Origin: Actinomyces sp. | Lineage (GTDB): Bacteria > Actinomycetota > Actinomycetes > Actinomycetales > Actinomycetaceae | Direction: 5' to 3' | DNA: 63,723 bases | NCBI RefSeq assembly: GCF_029851875.1 | Contig: NZ_JARKVC010000003.1 | Span: 1-63,723 of the forward strand | In this document: piece after piece, positions 24,746 to 33,654 of the stretch | Layout of the letters: each line of letters starts with the position of its first letter | Numbering within the stretch: the first letter of the stretch is position 1 | The notes under the pieces: model-generated | Databases searched by the model: none | What the model saw: the letters and a program-made list of their open reading frames with translations, nothing else | What the model was told of the DNA's origin: nothing | Position numbers and translations under genes: made by a program

Positions 24746-25987
24746 ATGACCGCCAGGACCTCCCCCACCCGCCCCGACGTCCTGCCTGTGGTCCTGGGTG
24801 GGGACATCGGTGCCTACGCGTTGGCGCGCGAGCTGCACGAGGCGACCGGGCAACGGGTCACCCTCCTGTCGCCCAGCCCGGTCCAGGCCATCGCGCTCTC
24901 GTCCTACATCGACGTCGTGGACCAGGACTGCGCCGATGAGGCAGGGCTGCTGCGCGCGCTGCGGAGGCTGGTCCGGGGGCGCGGCCCACGCAGCGCCGTC
25001 GTCATCGCCAACACCGACTCTCTCGCCCGCTTCCTCGCCTGTCACCGTCACGAGCTGGAGCCGCAGTACGTCGTCCCCTTCCCCAGCCTGGAGGCGATGG
25101 ACACGCTGAGCGACAAGGTGGCCTTCGCCCGCGCCTGCGCCGAGCACGGGCTGCGCACGCCGCGCCAGGTCGTGGTCCACGGGAGCCAGCTGGCGGCGGG
25201 GGACCCTGAGGTGGATCTCGCCTTCCCCCTCATCGGCAAGCCGGCCGTCGGCTCGGACTGGGACGCCCTGAGCTTCCCCTCCAAGCGCAAGATCTACGAG
25301 ATCGACACACCTGACCAGCTGCGCCAGCTGTGGCAGGACCTGCGTGAGGCTGCCTTCAGCTCGACCTTCCTCGTTCAGGAGCGCATCCCGGGCCAGGACG
25401 ACGCGATGCGCTCGGTGACGGCCTACGTGGCCTCCACCGGCCAGGTCACGATGATCGGCTCTGCCCGGGTGCTCCTGGAGGACCACGCGCCGAGCCTGAT
25501 CGGCAACCCGGTCGCCATGATCACCGAGCCCTACCCCGGGCTGTGGGAGGGCGTGGAGTCCCTGCTCGCCTCCAGCGGGTACCGGGGGTTCGCCAACTTT
25601 GACGTCAAGGTCGACCCTCGCACGGGGCAGCCTGTCTTCTTCGAGGTCAACCCCCGCATCGGCCGCAACAGCTACTACATGGCCGCTGCCGGGGTCAATC
25701 CCATGGTGCCCATGATCCGTGATCTGGTGGACGGCTGCCCAGGAGAGCGCAGGGAGGTGCGCCGCGAGGTCCTCTACACCTTGGTGCCCATCCACCTCAT
25801 CCTCCACCAGGTCCAGGACCGCCAGCTGCGCAGGCGCGTGCTGCGCCTGGCCCGGCGCGCCGTCGATCCTCTGCGCGACCCGGCCGAGAAGTCCCTGCGT
25901 CGCCGGGTGCTCCTGACCGCCCAGAGGCTCAACCACGACCGCAAGTTCCACCGCTACCGGCCCCGGCCCCTGCTGCGACGCGGGTAG
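24746..25987 (+). CDS. ATP-grasp ligase, probable peptidoglycan cross-bridge enzyme (paralogue 2)
   Basis: A 413-residue ATP-grasp carboxylate-amine ligase. The ATP-binding strand is FPLIGKPAVGSDWDALSF, and the metal-binding end is GYRGFANFDV followed by VFFEVNPRIGRNSYY. This last region is nearly identical in pattern to that of the ligase at 20910-22163, so the two are paralogues. AGGAGAGGA lies just before the ATG. The next gene, 107 bases downstream, is FemX-like. Together they fit a pathway in which a tRNA-dependent transferase and ATP-dependent ligases build the interpeptide bridge. Which amino acid each adds cannot be read from sequence. A tail of about 60 residues rich in arginine follows the catalytic domain. 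Confidence 0.8.
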   Translation: MTARTSPTRPDVLPVVLGGDIGAYALARELHEATGQRVTLLSPSPVQAIALSSYIDVVDQDCADEAGLLRALRRLVRGRGPRSAVVIANTDSLARFLACHRHELEPQYVVPFPSLEAMDTLSDKVAFARACAEHGLRTPRQVVVHGSQLAAGDPEVDLAFPLIGKPAVGSDWDALSFPSKRKIYEIDTPDQLRQLWQDLREAAFSSTFLVQERIPGQDDAMRSVTAYVASTGQVTMIGSARVLLEDHAPSLIGNPVAMITEPYPGLWEGVESLLASSGYRGFANFDVKVDPRTGQPVFFEVNPRIGRNSYYMAAAGVNPMVPMIRDLVDGCPGERREVRREVLYTLVPIHLILHQVQDRQLRRRVLRLARRAVDPLRDPAEKSLRRRVLLTAQRLNHDRKFHRYRPRPLLRRG

Positions 25988-26029
25988 GGCCCCTGAGGTT
26001 GGGGGGGGGTGACTCCTCCTCGGGGAGGA

Positions 26030-26059
26030 TTGGTGGGGCTCCTGCGGCTGCCGTATCAT
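26030..26059 (+). promoter_or_regulatory. putative promoter of the FemX-like gene
   Basis: TTGGTG (26030-26035), 18 bases, TATCAT (26054-26059). The -10 is good and the -35 weak. A run of nine G (26001-26009) lies 20 bases upstream. Confidence 0.5.
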
Positions 26060-26094
26060 GGGCCGGTCACTACGTGCCCGGAGGAGAGATCCTG

Positions 26095-27168
26095 ATGCCC
26101 TCGTACCCTGCCTCTGCCGAGACGTCTGGGGGGGGGTCTTCCTCTGCCGAGACGGCGCGCCTGGTACCGCTTGATGCCCGCCAGATGCGGATCGCCGTCG
26201 GCTGCACCCCGGCCCCTGTCGAACAGCTTCAGGTCTGGGAGGCCTTCGAGGCCAGCCAGGAGCACCCGCTCTTCGGGCGCTACGCCTACACGATCGAGGA
26301 CAAGCCGGTGGCTGTCCTCGCGCTCTACCGTTACGAGATCGCCGGCCAGTCCTACCTGTGGGCCAAGCACGGCCCGGTGTGGCTCAAGGAGCAGAGCCCG
26401 CAGCGGGAGGCTGAGCTACGGCGCCTGCTGGTGGCTGAGGTGCGCAGGCGCGAGCCCCGGATCGTCTTCATCCGGATGCACGCTCGCTTCCAGGCCCGCG
26501 ACACCCACCCGCTCATGGCCTCCATCACCTACGACCGCACCTACGTCATCGACCTGCGACCTGGCACGCCGCAGGCCATCAGCCAGGCCATGCCGAAGGA
26601 CGGGCGCCGCGGCGTGCGCCGGGCCGAGCGCGTGGCCCGTGAGGCGGGCTGCGTCATCGCCGAGGAGACCGGCCTGAGCCGTGAGCAGTTCGAGGAGGTC
26701 TACCAGGTCATGCTCGCGACAGCGCGACGTGACGGCTTCCGGCCCCATCCCTCACAGGTCTACTGGGACATGCTCACCCACCTGGGTCCTGAGCACGCCC
26801 GTCTGTTCGTGCTGCGCCGCGACGGCGTCCCGCATTGCTGGGACCTGGTGACGGTGTCGGGCAGGACGGCTGTGGCCTACTACGGGGCCTCGTCCGACGA
26901 GTCCCGGACCTTCCGCGGGGCCGAGGCGCTGGACTGGGCGGTGGCCTGCGCGATGGCGGCCGAGGGCAAGGAAGGCCTGGACCTCATGGGGGCGGAGTCC
27001 ACACGCGTGCCCGAGCTGTACTCCGTGGGCCGTTACAAGAGGCGCTTCGCTCAGCACCCCACTGAGGTCGACGGCGCGTGGGACGTGCTGGTGCGGCCAG
27101 TGGCCTACCGCGCGCTCAGGGCCGCGCGCAAGGGCCGCCACCTGGTGCGCGAGCGCCTGGGGGTCTGA
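26095..27168 (+). CDS. FemA/FemB/FemX-like aminoacyltransferase
   Basis: A 357-residue protein of the Fem family, which transfers amino acids from aminoacyl-tRNA to the peptidoglycan precursor to start the interpeptide bridge. The double acetyltransferase-like fold shows the hallmark MPKDGRRGVRRAERVAREAG (the basic pre-coiled segment) and LTHLGPEHARLFVLRRDG. The C-terminal EALDWAVACAMAAEGKEGLDLMGAES is also typical. The ATG at 26095 has GGAGGAG eight bases upstream. The N-terminus (SAETSGGGSSSAET) is encoded by a G9 tract between two 14-bp direct repeats, which could slip. It follows an ATP-grasp ligase gene and probably works with it. Confidence 0.85.
   Translation: MPSYPASAETSGGGSSSAETARLVPLDARQMRIAVGCTPAPVEQLQVWEAFEASQEHPLFGRYAYTIEDKPVAVLALYRYEIAGQSYLWAKHGPVWLKEQSPQREAELRRLLVAEVRRREPRIVFIRMHARFQARDTHPLMASITYDRTYVIDLRPGTPQAISQAMPKDGRRGVRRAERVAREAGCVIAEETGLSREQFEEVYQVMLATARRDGFRPHPSQVYWDMLTHLGPEHARLFVLRRDGVPHCWDLVTVSGRTAVAYYGASSDESRTFRGAEALDWAVACAMAAEGKEGLDLMGAESTRVPELYSVGRYKRRFAQHPTEVDGAWDVLVRPVAYRALRAARKGRHLVRERLGV
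26111..26154 (+). repeat. G9 tract flanked by 14-bp direct repeats inside the FemX-like gene
   Basis: CCTCTGCCGAGACG occurs at 26111-26124 and again at 26141-26154, with nine G at 26128-26136 between them. In the given length the frame is open (Gly-Gly-Gly). Gain or loss of one G would shut off the gene near codon 15. Confidence 0.8.
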
Positions 27169-27194
27169 GAACGGGGACGGCAGGCTGTAGTCGG

Positions 27195-27200
27195 TATGAT
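27195..27200 (+). promoter_or_regulatory. -10 box of the thrS operon
   Basis: TATGAT 59 bases before the thrS start and 26 bases after the FemX-like stop. No convincing -35 is seen 16-18 bases upstream. The short leader has no T-box features. Confidence 0.45.
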
Positions 27201-27258
27201 GCGCTGCGTACGCGCGAGCACCCGTACAGCCCGCGCCGCCTACCTGAAGGAGTACCCC

Positions 27259-29298
27259 GTGTCACCCCAGCCACTGACCATCACCCTCGACGGCGCCGAG
27301 CGCATCATCGAGGAGGGCACCACGGGAACGACCCTGTTCGAGGGCGACCGCGACGTCGTGGCCATGAAGGTTGACGGCGAGCCGTGGGACCTGTCCCGCC
27401 AGCTGCACGCAGGCGCCGTCGTCGAGCCCATCACGCTGGACAGCCAGGACGGCCTGGACATCCTGCGCCACAGCGCCACCCACGTCATGGCCCAGGCTGT
27501 CCAGGAGATCTTCCCCGACGTCAACCTCGGCATCGGCCCCTTCATCACCGACGGCTTCTACTACGACTTCGGCAACATCGACGCCGTGACCCCCGAGCTG
27601 CTCAAGGACATTGAGAAGCGCATGAGGCGCATCGTCAAGGAGGGGCAGGCCTTCGTCCGTCGCGAGATCAGCGAGGAGGAAGGACGCGTCGAGCTGGCCG
27701 ACCAGCCCTACAAGCTCGAGCTTATCGACACCAAGGGCAAGGGCGCCGAGGCCTCGGCCAGCGTCGAGGTCGGCGCCGGGGGCCTGACGATCTACGACAA
27801 CGTCCGTCGGGGCGGCGAGGTGGCCTGGAAGGACCTGTGCCGCGGCCCCCACCTGCCCTCTACCAGGCTCATCGGCCAGGGCTTCGCCCTGACCAAGTCC
27901 TCCTCGGCCTACTGGAAGGGCGACCAGCACGGCGACTCCCTCCAGCGCATCTACGGCACCGCCTGGGCCTCCAAGGAGGACCTCAAGGCCTACCAGACCC
28001 GCCTGGCCGAGGCTGCCAAGCGTGACCACCGCAAGCTGGGGGCCGAGCTGGACCTGTTCTCCTTCCCCGAGGAGATCGGGCCGGGCCTGGTCGTCTTCCA
28101 TCCCAAGGGCGGCATGCTGCGCCACGAGATCGAGAAGTACGTCATCGAGCGTCACGAGCGGGCCGGCTTCGACTTTGTCCACACCCCGGAGATCACCAAG
28201 GCGGGGCTGTTCCACACCTCGGGCCACCTGCCCTACTACGCGGACACGATGTTCCCGCCGATGCTTGCCGACGAGGAGACCGACGCCCAGGGCCAGGTGA
28301 CCAAGGCCGGTCAGGAGTACTACCTCAAGGCCATGAACTGCCCCATGCACAACCTCATCTTCCGCTCGCGCGGACGCTCCTACCGTGAGCTGCCGCTGCG
28401 GCTGTTCGAGATGGGGCACGACTACCGCTACGAGAAGTCCGGCGTGGTCCACGGCCTGACCCGTATGCGCGGCTTCACCCAGGACGACTCCCACACCTAC
28501 TGCACGCGCGAGCAGGCCCCCCAGGAGATCAGGAAGCAGATCGAGTTCTTCATCTCGGTCCTCCAGGCCTTCGGACTCACCGACTTCTACCTCGAGCTCT
28601 CCACCCGTGACGAGGAGGGAGCCAAGAAGGACAAGTTCATCGGCTCCGACGAGGACTGGGAGGCTGCCACCCGCACCCTGTCCGAGGTCTGCGCCTCCAC
28701 CGGCCTGGACCTGGTGCCCGACCCGGGCGGTGCCGCCTTCTACGGCCCCAAGGTCTCCGTCCAGGTCAAGGACGCCATCGGCCGCACCTGGCAGATGTCG
28801 ACCATCCAGTACGACTTCAACCAGCCTGAGCGCTTCGACCTGGAGTACACCGCCGCCGACGGCTCCCACCAGCGCCCGATCATGCTGCACTCGGCCAAGC
28901 TCGGCAGCGTCGAGCGCTTCATCGGTGTGCTCACCGAGCACTACGCCGGAGCCTTCCCGGCCTGGCTGGCCCCGGTCCAGGTGCGTGTGGTCCCGGTGGC
29001 CGAGGCCTTCGACGACTACGTCACGCAGGTCGCCGCACGGCTGCGTGAGCGGGGCGTGCGCGTGGAGACGGACCTGTCCGACGACCGCTTCGGGAAGAAG
29101 ATCCGCAACGCCTCGAAGGAGAAGATCCCCTTCGTCCTCATCGCCGGCGGCCAGGACGCTGAGGCTGGTGCCGTCTCCTTCCGCTTCCGCGACGGCGAGC
29201 AGACCAACGGCGTGCCCGTCGCCGAGGCGGTCGAGCACGTCGTCGACGTCATCACCCGGCGGGTCAACGACCCGGCAGGGGAGAGGCTCACCCGATGA
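27259..29298 (+). CDS. thrS: threonine--tRNA ligase
   Basis: Class II synthetase of 679 residues that charges tRNA-Thr. An N-terminal TGS-like region ([20 protein letters not shown]) is followed by the editing domain with [12 protein letters not shown]. The catalytic core has [24 protein letters not shown] (read as the class II motif 2 loop) and [17 protein letters not shown], and an anticodon-binding domain closes the protein. I choose the GTG at 27259 because AAGGAG lies six bases upstream; the frame is open for 21 further codons. Its stop overlaps the start of the HIT gene in ATGA, the beginning of a long overlapping operon. Confidence 0.96.
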   Translation: MSPQPLTITLDGAERIIEEGTTGTTLFEGDRDVVAMKVDGEPWDLSRQLHAGAVVEPITLDSQDGLDILRHSATHVMAQAVQEIFPDVNLGIGPFITDGFYYDFGNIDAVTPELLKDIEKRMRRIVKEGQAFVRREISEEEGRVELADQPYKLELIDTKGKGAEASASVEVGAGGLTIYDNVRRGGEVAWKDLCRGPHLPSTRLIGQGFALTKSSSAYWKGDQHGDSLQRIYGTAWASKEDLKAYQTRLAEAAKRDHRKLGAELDLFSFPEEIGPGLVVFHPKGGMLRHEIEKYVIERHERAGFDFVHTPEITKAGLFHTSGHLPYYADTMFPPMLADEETDAQGQVTKAGQEYYLKAMNCPMHNLIFRSRGRSYRELPLRLFEMGHDYRYEKSGVVHGLTRMRGFTQDDSHTYCTREQAPQEIRKQIEFFISVLQAFGLTDFYLELSTRDEEGAKKDKFIGSDEDWEAATRTLSEVCASTGLDLVPDPGGAAFYGPKVSVQVKDAIGRTWQMSTIQYDFNQPERFDLEYTAADGSHQRPIMLHSAKLGSVERFIGVLTEHYAGAFPAWLAPVQVRVVPVAEAFDDYVTQVAARLRERGVRVETDLSDDRFGKKIRNASKEKIPFVLIAGGQDAEAGAVSFRFRDGEQTNGVPVAEAVEHVVDVITRRVNDPAGERLTR

Positions 29299-29948
29299 GC
29301 GAGCACGCTGCGGCCAACGACGACGACGGCCGGGCAGGTCTGCAGGACCTGCCCGGCACCGTCGTGGACTCTCCCCTCGGAGCGCTCACGATCGAGGCCC
29401 CCTTCCAGCACCCTGACACCCCTGACCCCTTCGGCCGGTTGTGGACCCCGCACCGCATGGTCTACATCGGCGGCCAGGACAAGCCGGCAGACTCCTCCAG
29501 CCAGCAGTGTCCCTTCTGCGCCGCGCCAGGCCGCCAGGACGAGGACTCCCTCATCGTTCACCGCGGCGAGGGGGCCTACGTGCTGATGAACCTCTACCCC
29601 TACAACACCGGTCACCTGCTCGTGTGCCCCTACCGGCACCTGGCCGACTGGACCGAGGCCACTGCCGCCGAGCGCGCCGAGATCGGCGAGCTGACCGCCC
29701 GGGCCATGGAGGTGGTACGCCAGGTCAGCCACCCCCACGGCTTTAACCTGGGGATGAACCAGGGGCAGGTAGCTGGTGCCGGAATCGCGGCCCACCTCCA
29801 CCAGCACATCGTGCCCCGGTGGACGGGGGACGCGAACTTCATGCCCATCATCGGCAAGACAAAGCCCGTGCCCCAGCTGCTGGGCGAGCAGCGCGAGCTG
29901 CTCGCGTCGGCGTGGAGCACCGACCTTCACGACCCCGCTCCCCGCTAA
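29295..29948 (+). CDS. HIT-family AP4A phosphorylase-like hydrolase
   Basis: A 217-residue histidine-triad protein that probably splits diadenosine tetraphosphate or related nucleotides. The triad is [19 protein letters not shown] zinc-type pair ([10 protein letters not shown]) lies near residue 72, and [19 protein letters not shown] precedes the core. The mycobacterial equivalent between thrS and pgsA is Rv2613c. The gene starts inside the thrS stop (ATGA) and ends 55 bases before pgsA. Confidence 0.92.
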   Translation: MSEHAAANDDDGRAGLQDLPGTVVDSPLGALTIEAPFQHPDTPDPFGRLWTPHRMVYIGGQDKPADSSSQQCPFCAAPGRQDEDSLIVHRGEGAYVLMNLYPYNTGHLLVCPYRHLADWTEATAAERAEIGELTARAMEVVRQVSHPHGFNLGMNQGQVAGAGIAAHLHQHIVPRWTGDANFMPIIGKTKPVPQLLGEQRELLASAWSTDLHDPAPR

Positions 29949-30003
29949 CGCCCGCGGCGCCCGCCCCGCCCCGCCGTCGACCCACCCCGACCCCAAGGAA
30001 GAC

Positions 30004-30666
30004 ATGCTCGGACAGCACGGACGTGGCCTGACCAAGGCCCTGTTCACCACGCCCGCCCTCGCGATGGCGAAGGTGGGGATCACCCCCAACATGCTGACCG
30101 TGACCGGGACCCTCGCCTCGGTGACGGTGGCGGTGGCCACCCTGCCCCAGGGCCGTTTCCTCCTGGGACCGGTGCTGCTGGCCCTGGTGCTCGTGGCGGA
30201 CTCCTTTGACGGCATCCTCGCCCGGGCCACCGGACGTACCTCGGTCTTCGGCGCCTTCCTGGACTCGACCCTGGACCGCCTGGCCGACGGCGCCGTCTTC
30301 GCCTCGCTGACGGCCTGGGCGGGGCTGCACCTGCCCGAGGGCACCCTGCGTACCCTCACCCTCAGCGCAGGCCTGGCCTGCGTGGTCCTCGCGGCCGTCG
30401 TGCCCTACGCCCGCGCCAGGGCGGAGTCGGTGGGCGCGACCGCCTCGACCGGGATCGCTGAGCGCACCGACCGGCTCATCGTGGCCCTGCTGGCCACCTT
30501 CGCGGTGGGCCTGGGAGCCCCGGAGTGGGTGCTGACGGCGGCCCTGACCGTCGTGGCTCTGGCATCCCTCGTCACGGTGGCCCAGCGTGTGCTCACGGTG
30601 CGCAGCCAGCTCCTGGAGCGCGGTGACGGCCGTGAGGGCCAGGCCGGCCAGGAGCACCGGCGGTGA
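30004..30666 (+). CDS. pgsA: phosphatidylinositol-phosphate synthase (CDP-alcohol phosphatidyltransferase)
   Basis: Membrane enzyme of 220 residues that joins CDP-diacylglycerol with inositol phosphate, the first step toward phosphatidylinositol mannosides. The CDP-alcohol motif is complete: DSFDGILARATGR, then GAFLDSTLDR, holding the four metal-binding aspartates. About five hydrophobic helices follow and surround it. AAGGAAG precedes the ATG at 30004. The open frame begins earlier inside the HIT gene, but only this start has a ribosome-binding site. Its stop overlaps the patA start (GTGA). Confidence 0.93.
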   Translation: MLGQHGRGLTKALFTTPALAMAKVGITPNMLTVTGTLASVTVAVATLPQGRFLLGPVLLALVLVADSFDGILARATGRTSVFGAFLDSTLDRLADGAVFASLTAWAGLHLPEGTLRTLTLSAGLACVVLAAVVPYARARAESVGATASTGIAERTDRLIVALLATFAVGLGAPEWVLTAALTVVALASLVTVAQRVLTVRSQLLERGDGREGQAGQEHRR

Positions 30667-31742
30667 GCCTGGGAGCCGAGGACCTCTACCGCCTGGCGTG
30701 GCGCTGGGTCCCGCGCCTGCCGACGCGGGTGGGTTACGGCCTCTTCCGCCTGGGGGCCGACGCCACCTGGGCGGTACAGCGGGTGTCTGGCTTCGCGGGC
30801 AACAGCCGCACCGGAGGCGTGCCTCAGCTGCGTCGCAACCTCGCCCGGCTGCTGCCGGCAGGGACCTCGCCAGGGGCGCTGGAGGCGGCGACGCGGGCAG
30901 GCATGCGCTCCTACACGCGCTACTTCTACGAGCTCTTCGCCCTGCGGGGCCTGAGCCCCCAGCAGGTGGACGCCCGGGTTCGTGCGGTCCTGGACCCCCG
31001 CCTGCAGGCGGACCTGGAGCGCGGCAGCATCGTGGTGGCCCTGGCCCACATGGGCAACTGGGACCTCGTGGGTGCCTGGGCCAGCCGTGTCCTGGCGCCG
31101 GTGCTCACCGTGGCCGAGAGGCTGGAGCCGGAGGACCTCTTCGAGCAGTTCGTGGCCTTCCGTCAGGGCCTGGGGATGCGGATCATCGGGCAGGCCCGCG
31201 GGCAGAAGGTCTTTGACGAGCTGGTCTCGGCCGCGGGGCAGGGGCGCTACGTCGTCGCGCTGCTGGCCGACCGGGACCTGTCCTCCTCAGGCATCGAGGT
31301 GGAGCTGGCGGGCCAGGTCGCGCACGTGGCGGCCGGTCCGGCGGCTGTCGCCAACCGCCTGGACCTGCCCCTGTACGTGGCTACCGTGTCCTACGAGCGC
31401 CTGCGAGGTGAGCGACGGCGTCGCGCGGGCGGGCCGTGGGGCGTCGAGCTGGCCCTGACCAAGGTGGAGCGTCCCCATGGTGAGCCCGCGGCCCGGACGG
31501 GTGAGGCGGCCAGCGCCAAGGCCCGTGACCGCCAGACGGTAGCGGCCTGGACACGCGCGTGGGCCGCGGCCCTGGAGCCTGGGCTGACCCGGCACGCGGT
31601 CGACTGGCACATGCTTCAGGCCGTCTTCGACGCCGACCTGGACCAGGAGCGTCTGGCCCGCTCCCGTGCGCGGGAGGCAGCGAGCCAGGCCTCGCGCACG
31701 CCTCGGGGCGGCCGCACGAGTGAGGAGGAGTCGTCGTCATGA
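30663..31742 (+). CDS. patA: phosphatidylinositol mannoside acyltransferase
   Basis: A 359-residue LpxL/HtrB-type acyltransferase that acylates the mannose of early phosphatidylinositol mannosides at the inner face of the membrane. The catalytic H-x4-D is HMGNWDLVGAW, and LLADRDLSSSGIEVELAG is the second conserved block. The last 40 residues are a charged, serine-rich tail. The start is a GTG overlapping the pgsA stop, and the stop overlaps pimA (ATGA). The order pgsA-patA-pimA is the same as in mycobacteria (Rv2612c-Rv2610c). Confidence 0.92.
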   Translation: MSLGAEDLYRLAWRWVPRLPTRVGYGLFRLGADATWAVQRVSGFAGNSRTGGVPQLRRNLARLLPAGTSPGALEAATRAGMRSYTRYFYELFALRGLSPQQVDARVRAVLDPRLQADLERGSIVVALAHMGNWDLVGAWASRVLAPVLTVAERLEPEDLFEQFVAFRQGLGMRIIGQARGQKVFDELVSAAGQGRYVVALLADRDLSSSGIEVELAGQVAHVAAGPAAVANRLDLPLYVATVSYERLRGERRRRAGGPWGVELALTKVERPHGEPAARTGEAASAKARDRQTVAAWTRAWAAALEPGLTRHAVDWHMLQAVFDADLDQERLARSRAREAASQASRTPRGGRTSEEESSS

Positions 31743-32929
31743 GGATCGGGCTGGTGTGCCCTTACTCCATGGACGCCCACGGCGGCGTCCAGGTGCACGT
31801 GATGGACCTGGCCGGCGAGCTCATCCGCCGTGGGCACGAGGTACAGGTCCTGGCGCCGGCCTCGGCGGACCTGGAGCTGCCCGACTGGGTGACCAGCGCC
31901 GGCGACAGCGTGGCCATTCCCTACAACGGCTCGGTCGCCAGGCTCAACTTCGGCGCGCTGGTGGCACGGCGGGCCAGGCGCTGGCTCGAGGCCGGTGACT
32001 TCGACCTGGTCCACATCCATGAGCCCATCACCCCCAGCGTGGGGATGCTCGTCCTCCAGGCAGCCCAGGCGCCGGTCGTGGCGACCTTCCACGCCGCCAT
32101 GGACCGCTCGATCGCTCGTGAGCTGGTCTCACCGGCCATGGCTCCCCTCCTGGAGCGGATCACCGCCCGGATCGCGGTCTCAGAGGAGGCCCGGCGCACC
32201 CTCGTCCACTTCCACGGCGGTGACGCCGTCGTCATCCCCAACGGCGTCAACGTCGCTCCCTTCGCCCAGGCCCCCGACGACGACCCGCGCTTCGTGGGCA
32301 CCCCCCAGGCGCCCACGATCAGCTTCCTGGGGCGCCTGGACGAGCCTCGCAAGGGCCTGTCCGTCCTGGCCGGGGCGGTCCCGGCCGTGCTGGAGGCCGT
32401 GCCGGGGGCCCGCTTCCTCATCGCCGGCCGTGGCGAGGCCGGCGAGGTGCGCGAGCAGCTGGCGCCCTGGGGCGAGCACGTGACCTTCCTCGGCGGGGTC
32501 AGTGACGAGGACAAGGCCGCCATGCTGGCCTCCTCGACGTGCTACGTGGCGCCGCAGACAGGAGGCGAGTCCTTCGGGATCGTGCTCGTCGAGGCCATGG
32601 CGGCGGGCACCCACGTCATCGCCTCGGACCTGACCGCCTTCTCCGACGTCCTGGGACAGGGGCCCTACGGCGCGCTGTTCCGCAACGAGGACAGCCAGGA
32701 CCTGGCGCGGGTCGTCGTGGACACCCTCACTGACACCGAGGCAGCCGCCTCCCGGCGCCAGGCGGCCGACGGCGTGGTCGGCCGCTACGACTGGTCGACG
32801 GTCACCGACGCCGTGCTCGACGTCTACGACATGGCGCTGTCCACGGCCCACGCGCGCGTGACGCCGGCGCGGGGCGCGCGTACGGTCGTGGGCCGCATCC
32901 GTGACGCCCTGGAGGTGGGGGAGCGATGA
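31739..32929 (+). CDS. pimA: phosphatidylinositol alpha-mannosyltransferase
   Basis: GT4 glycosyltransferase of 396 residues that puts the first mannose from GDP-mannose on phosphatidylinositol. The N-terminal domain begins MRIGLVCPYSMDAHGGVQVH, with the glycine loop that binds the donor phosphate. The C-terminal domain has the ISFLGRLDEPRKGL turn and GESFGIVLVEAMAAG, the E-x7-E motif of GT4 enzymes. Both ends overlap neighbours by ATGA, so translation is coupled to patA before it and a membrane protein after it. Confidence 0.93.
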   Translation: MRIGLVCPYSMDAHGGVQVHVMDLAGELIRRGHEVQVLAPASADLELPDWVTSAGDSVAIPYNGSVARLNFGALVARRARRWLEAGDFDLVHIHEPITPSVGMLVLQAAQAPVVATFHAAMDRSIARELVSPAMAPLLERITARIAVSEEARRTLVHFHGGDAVVIPNGVNVAPFAQAPDDDPRFVGTPQAPTISFLGRLDEPRKGLSVLAGAVPAVLEAVPGARFLIAGRGEAGEVREQLAPWGEHVTFLGGVSDEDKAAMLASSTCYVAPQTGGESFGIVLVEAMAAGTHVIASDLTAFSDVLGQGPYGALFRNEDSQDLARVVVDTLTDTEAAASRRQAADGVVGRYDWSTVTDAVLDVYDMALSTAHARVTPARGARTVVGRIRDALEVGER

Positions 32930-33654
32930 ACCAGGTGGCAGCCGTCGCCGAGCAGACGGCGCACTGGCACCTGGCCGGCCTCGCGGCGGCGGTGACGGCG
33001 CTCGTCGTGCTCGTGGTCGGGTGGGTCCTGTACGCCCAGGCCCTGCGGGTCGACCGCCTGCACCGCCAGGTCCTGGGCTCGCGTGCGACCCTGGAGGCCC
33101 AGCTGGTCCACCGCGCCCAGGCAGCCGCGGAGATCGCCTCCCTGGGCCTGCTGGACCCGGCCTCGGCCCTTCTGGTGTCCCGGGCGGCGCACGAGGCGCT
33201 GGAGGCTGGCGGCCCCCTGGTCGACGACGGCCTGGACCCGCAGGAGGAGACCACCTCCCAGGTGCGCGGCGAGCACGACGCCCGCGGCCGTACCCGCGCG
33301 GCCGCGGAGTCCGACCTGTCCCGGGTCCTGCGCACGGTGCTGTCCGAGCCTGTCCGCCACGAGCTCGGACGCACCGGGGTCGGGCGCGAGGCCCTGGAGC
33401 GGCTGGACCGCAGCTCCTACCGCCTGGTCATCGCCCGCCGCTTCCACAACACCCACGTGGCCCAGGCTCGCCAGCTGCGCGCTCGCGCCCTGGTGCGCGT
33501 GGCCCACCTGGCCGGCCGTGCCCCGATGCCGGCCACCTTGGACATGGACGACGACGTCACGCCCCTGCCGGCGGACGGCCCGAGCCAGGACACAGGCCTG
33601 GCCCGCCAGACGCGACAGGCTCCCGGCGCGCGAGGCGGTGAGGAGACCCCGTGA
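32926..33654 (+). CDS. membrane-anchored helical protein, LemA-like
   Basis: A 242-residue protein with one N-terminal membrane helix (about 16-39) followed by long helices rich in Ala, Arg and Glu. The pattern VDRLHRQVLGSRATLEAQLV is reminiscent of LemA proteins, but similarity is loose. The tail of about 50 residues is acidic then arginine-rich and probably disordered. Both ends overlap neighbouring genes (ATGA and GTGA), so it belongs to the phosphatidylinositol-mannoside operon. In mycobacteria a membrane segment attached to the Nudix gene occupies this place. The function is unknown. Confidence 0.7.
   Translation: MNQVAAVAEQTAHWHLAGLAAAVTALVVLVVGWVLYAQALRVDRLHRQVLGSRATLEAQLVHRAQAAAEIASLGLLDPASALLVSRAAHEALEAGGPLVDDGLDPQEETTSQVRGEHDARGRTRAAAESDLSRVLRTVLSEPVRHELGRTGVGREALERLDRSSYRLVIARRFHNTHVAQARQLRARALVRVAHLAGRAPMPATLDMDDDVTPLPADGPSQDTGLARQTRQAPGARGGEETP

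Noticed and set aside
27169..27258. T-box riboswitch in front of thrS
   Set aside because: The leader is under 60 bases and lacks the conserved T-box sequence and terminator.
27262..29238. Long open frame antisense to thrS
   Set aside because: Same reason: a shadow of a highly conserved gene, with no ribosome-binding site or domain.
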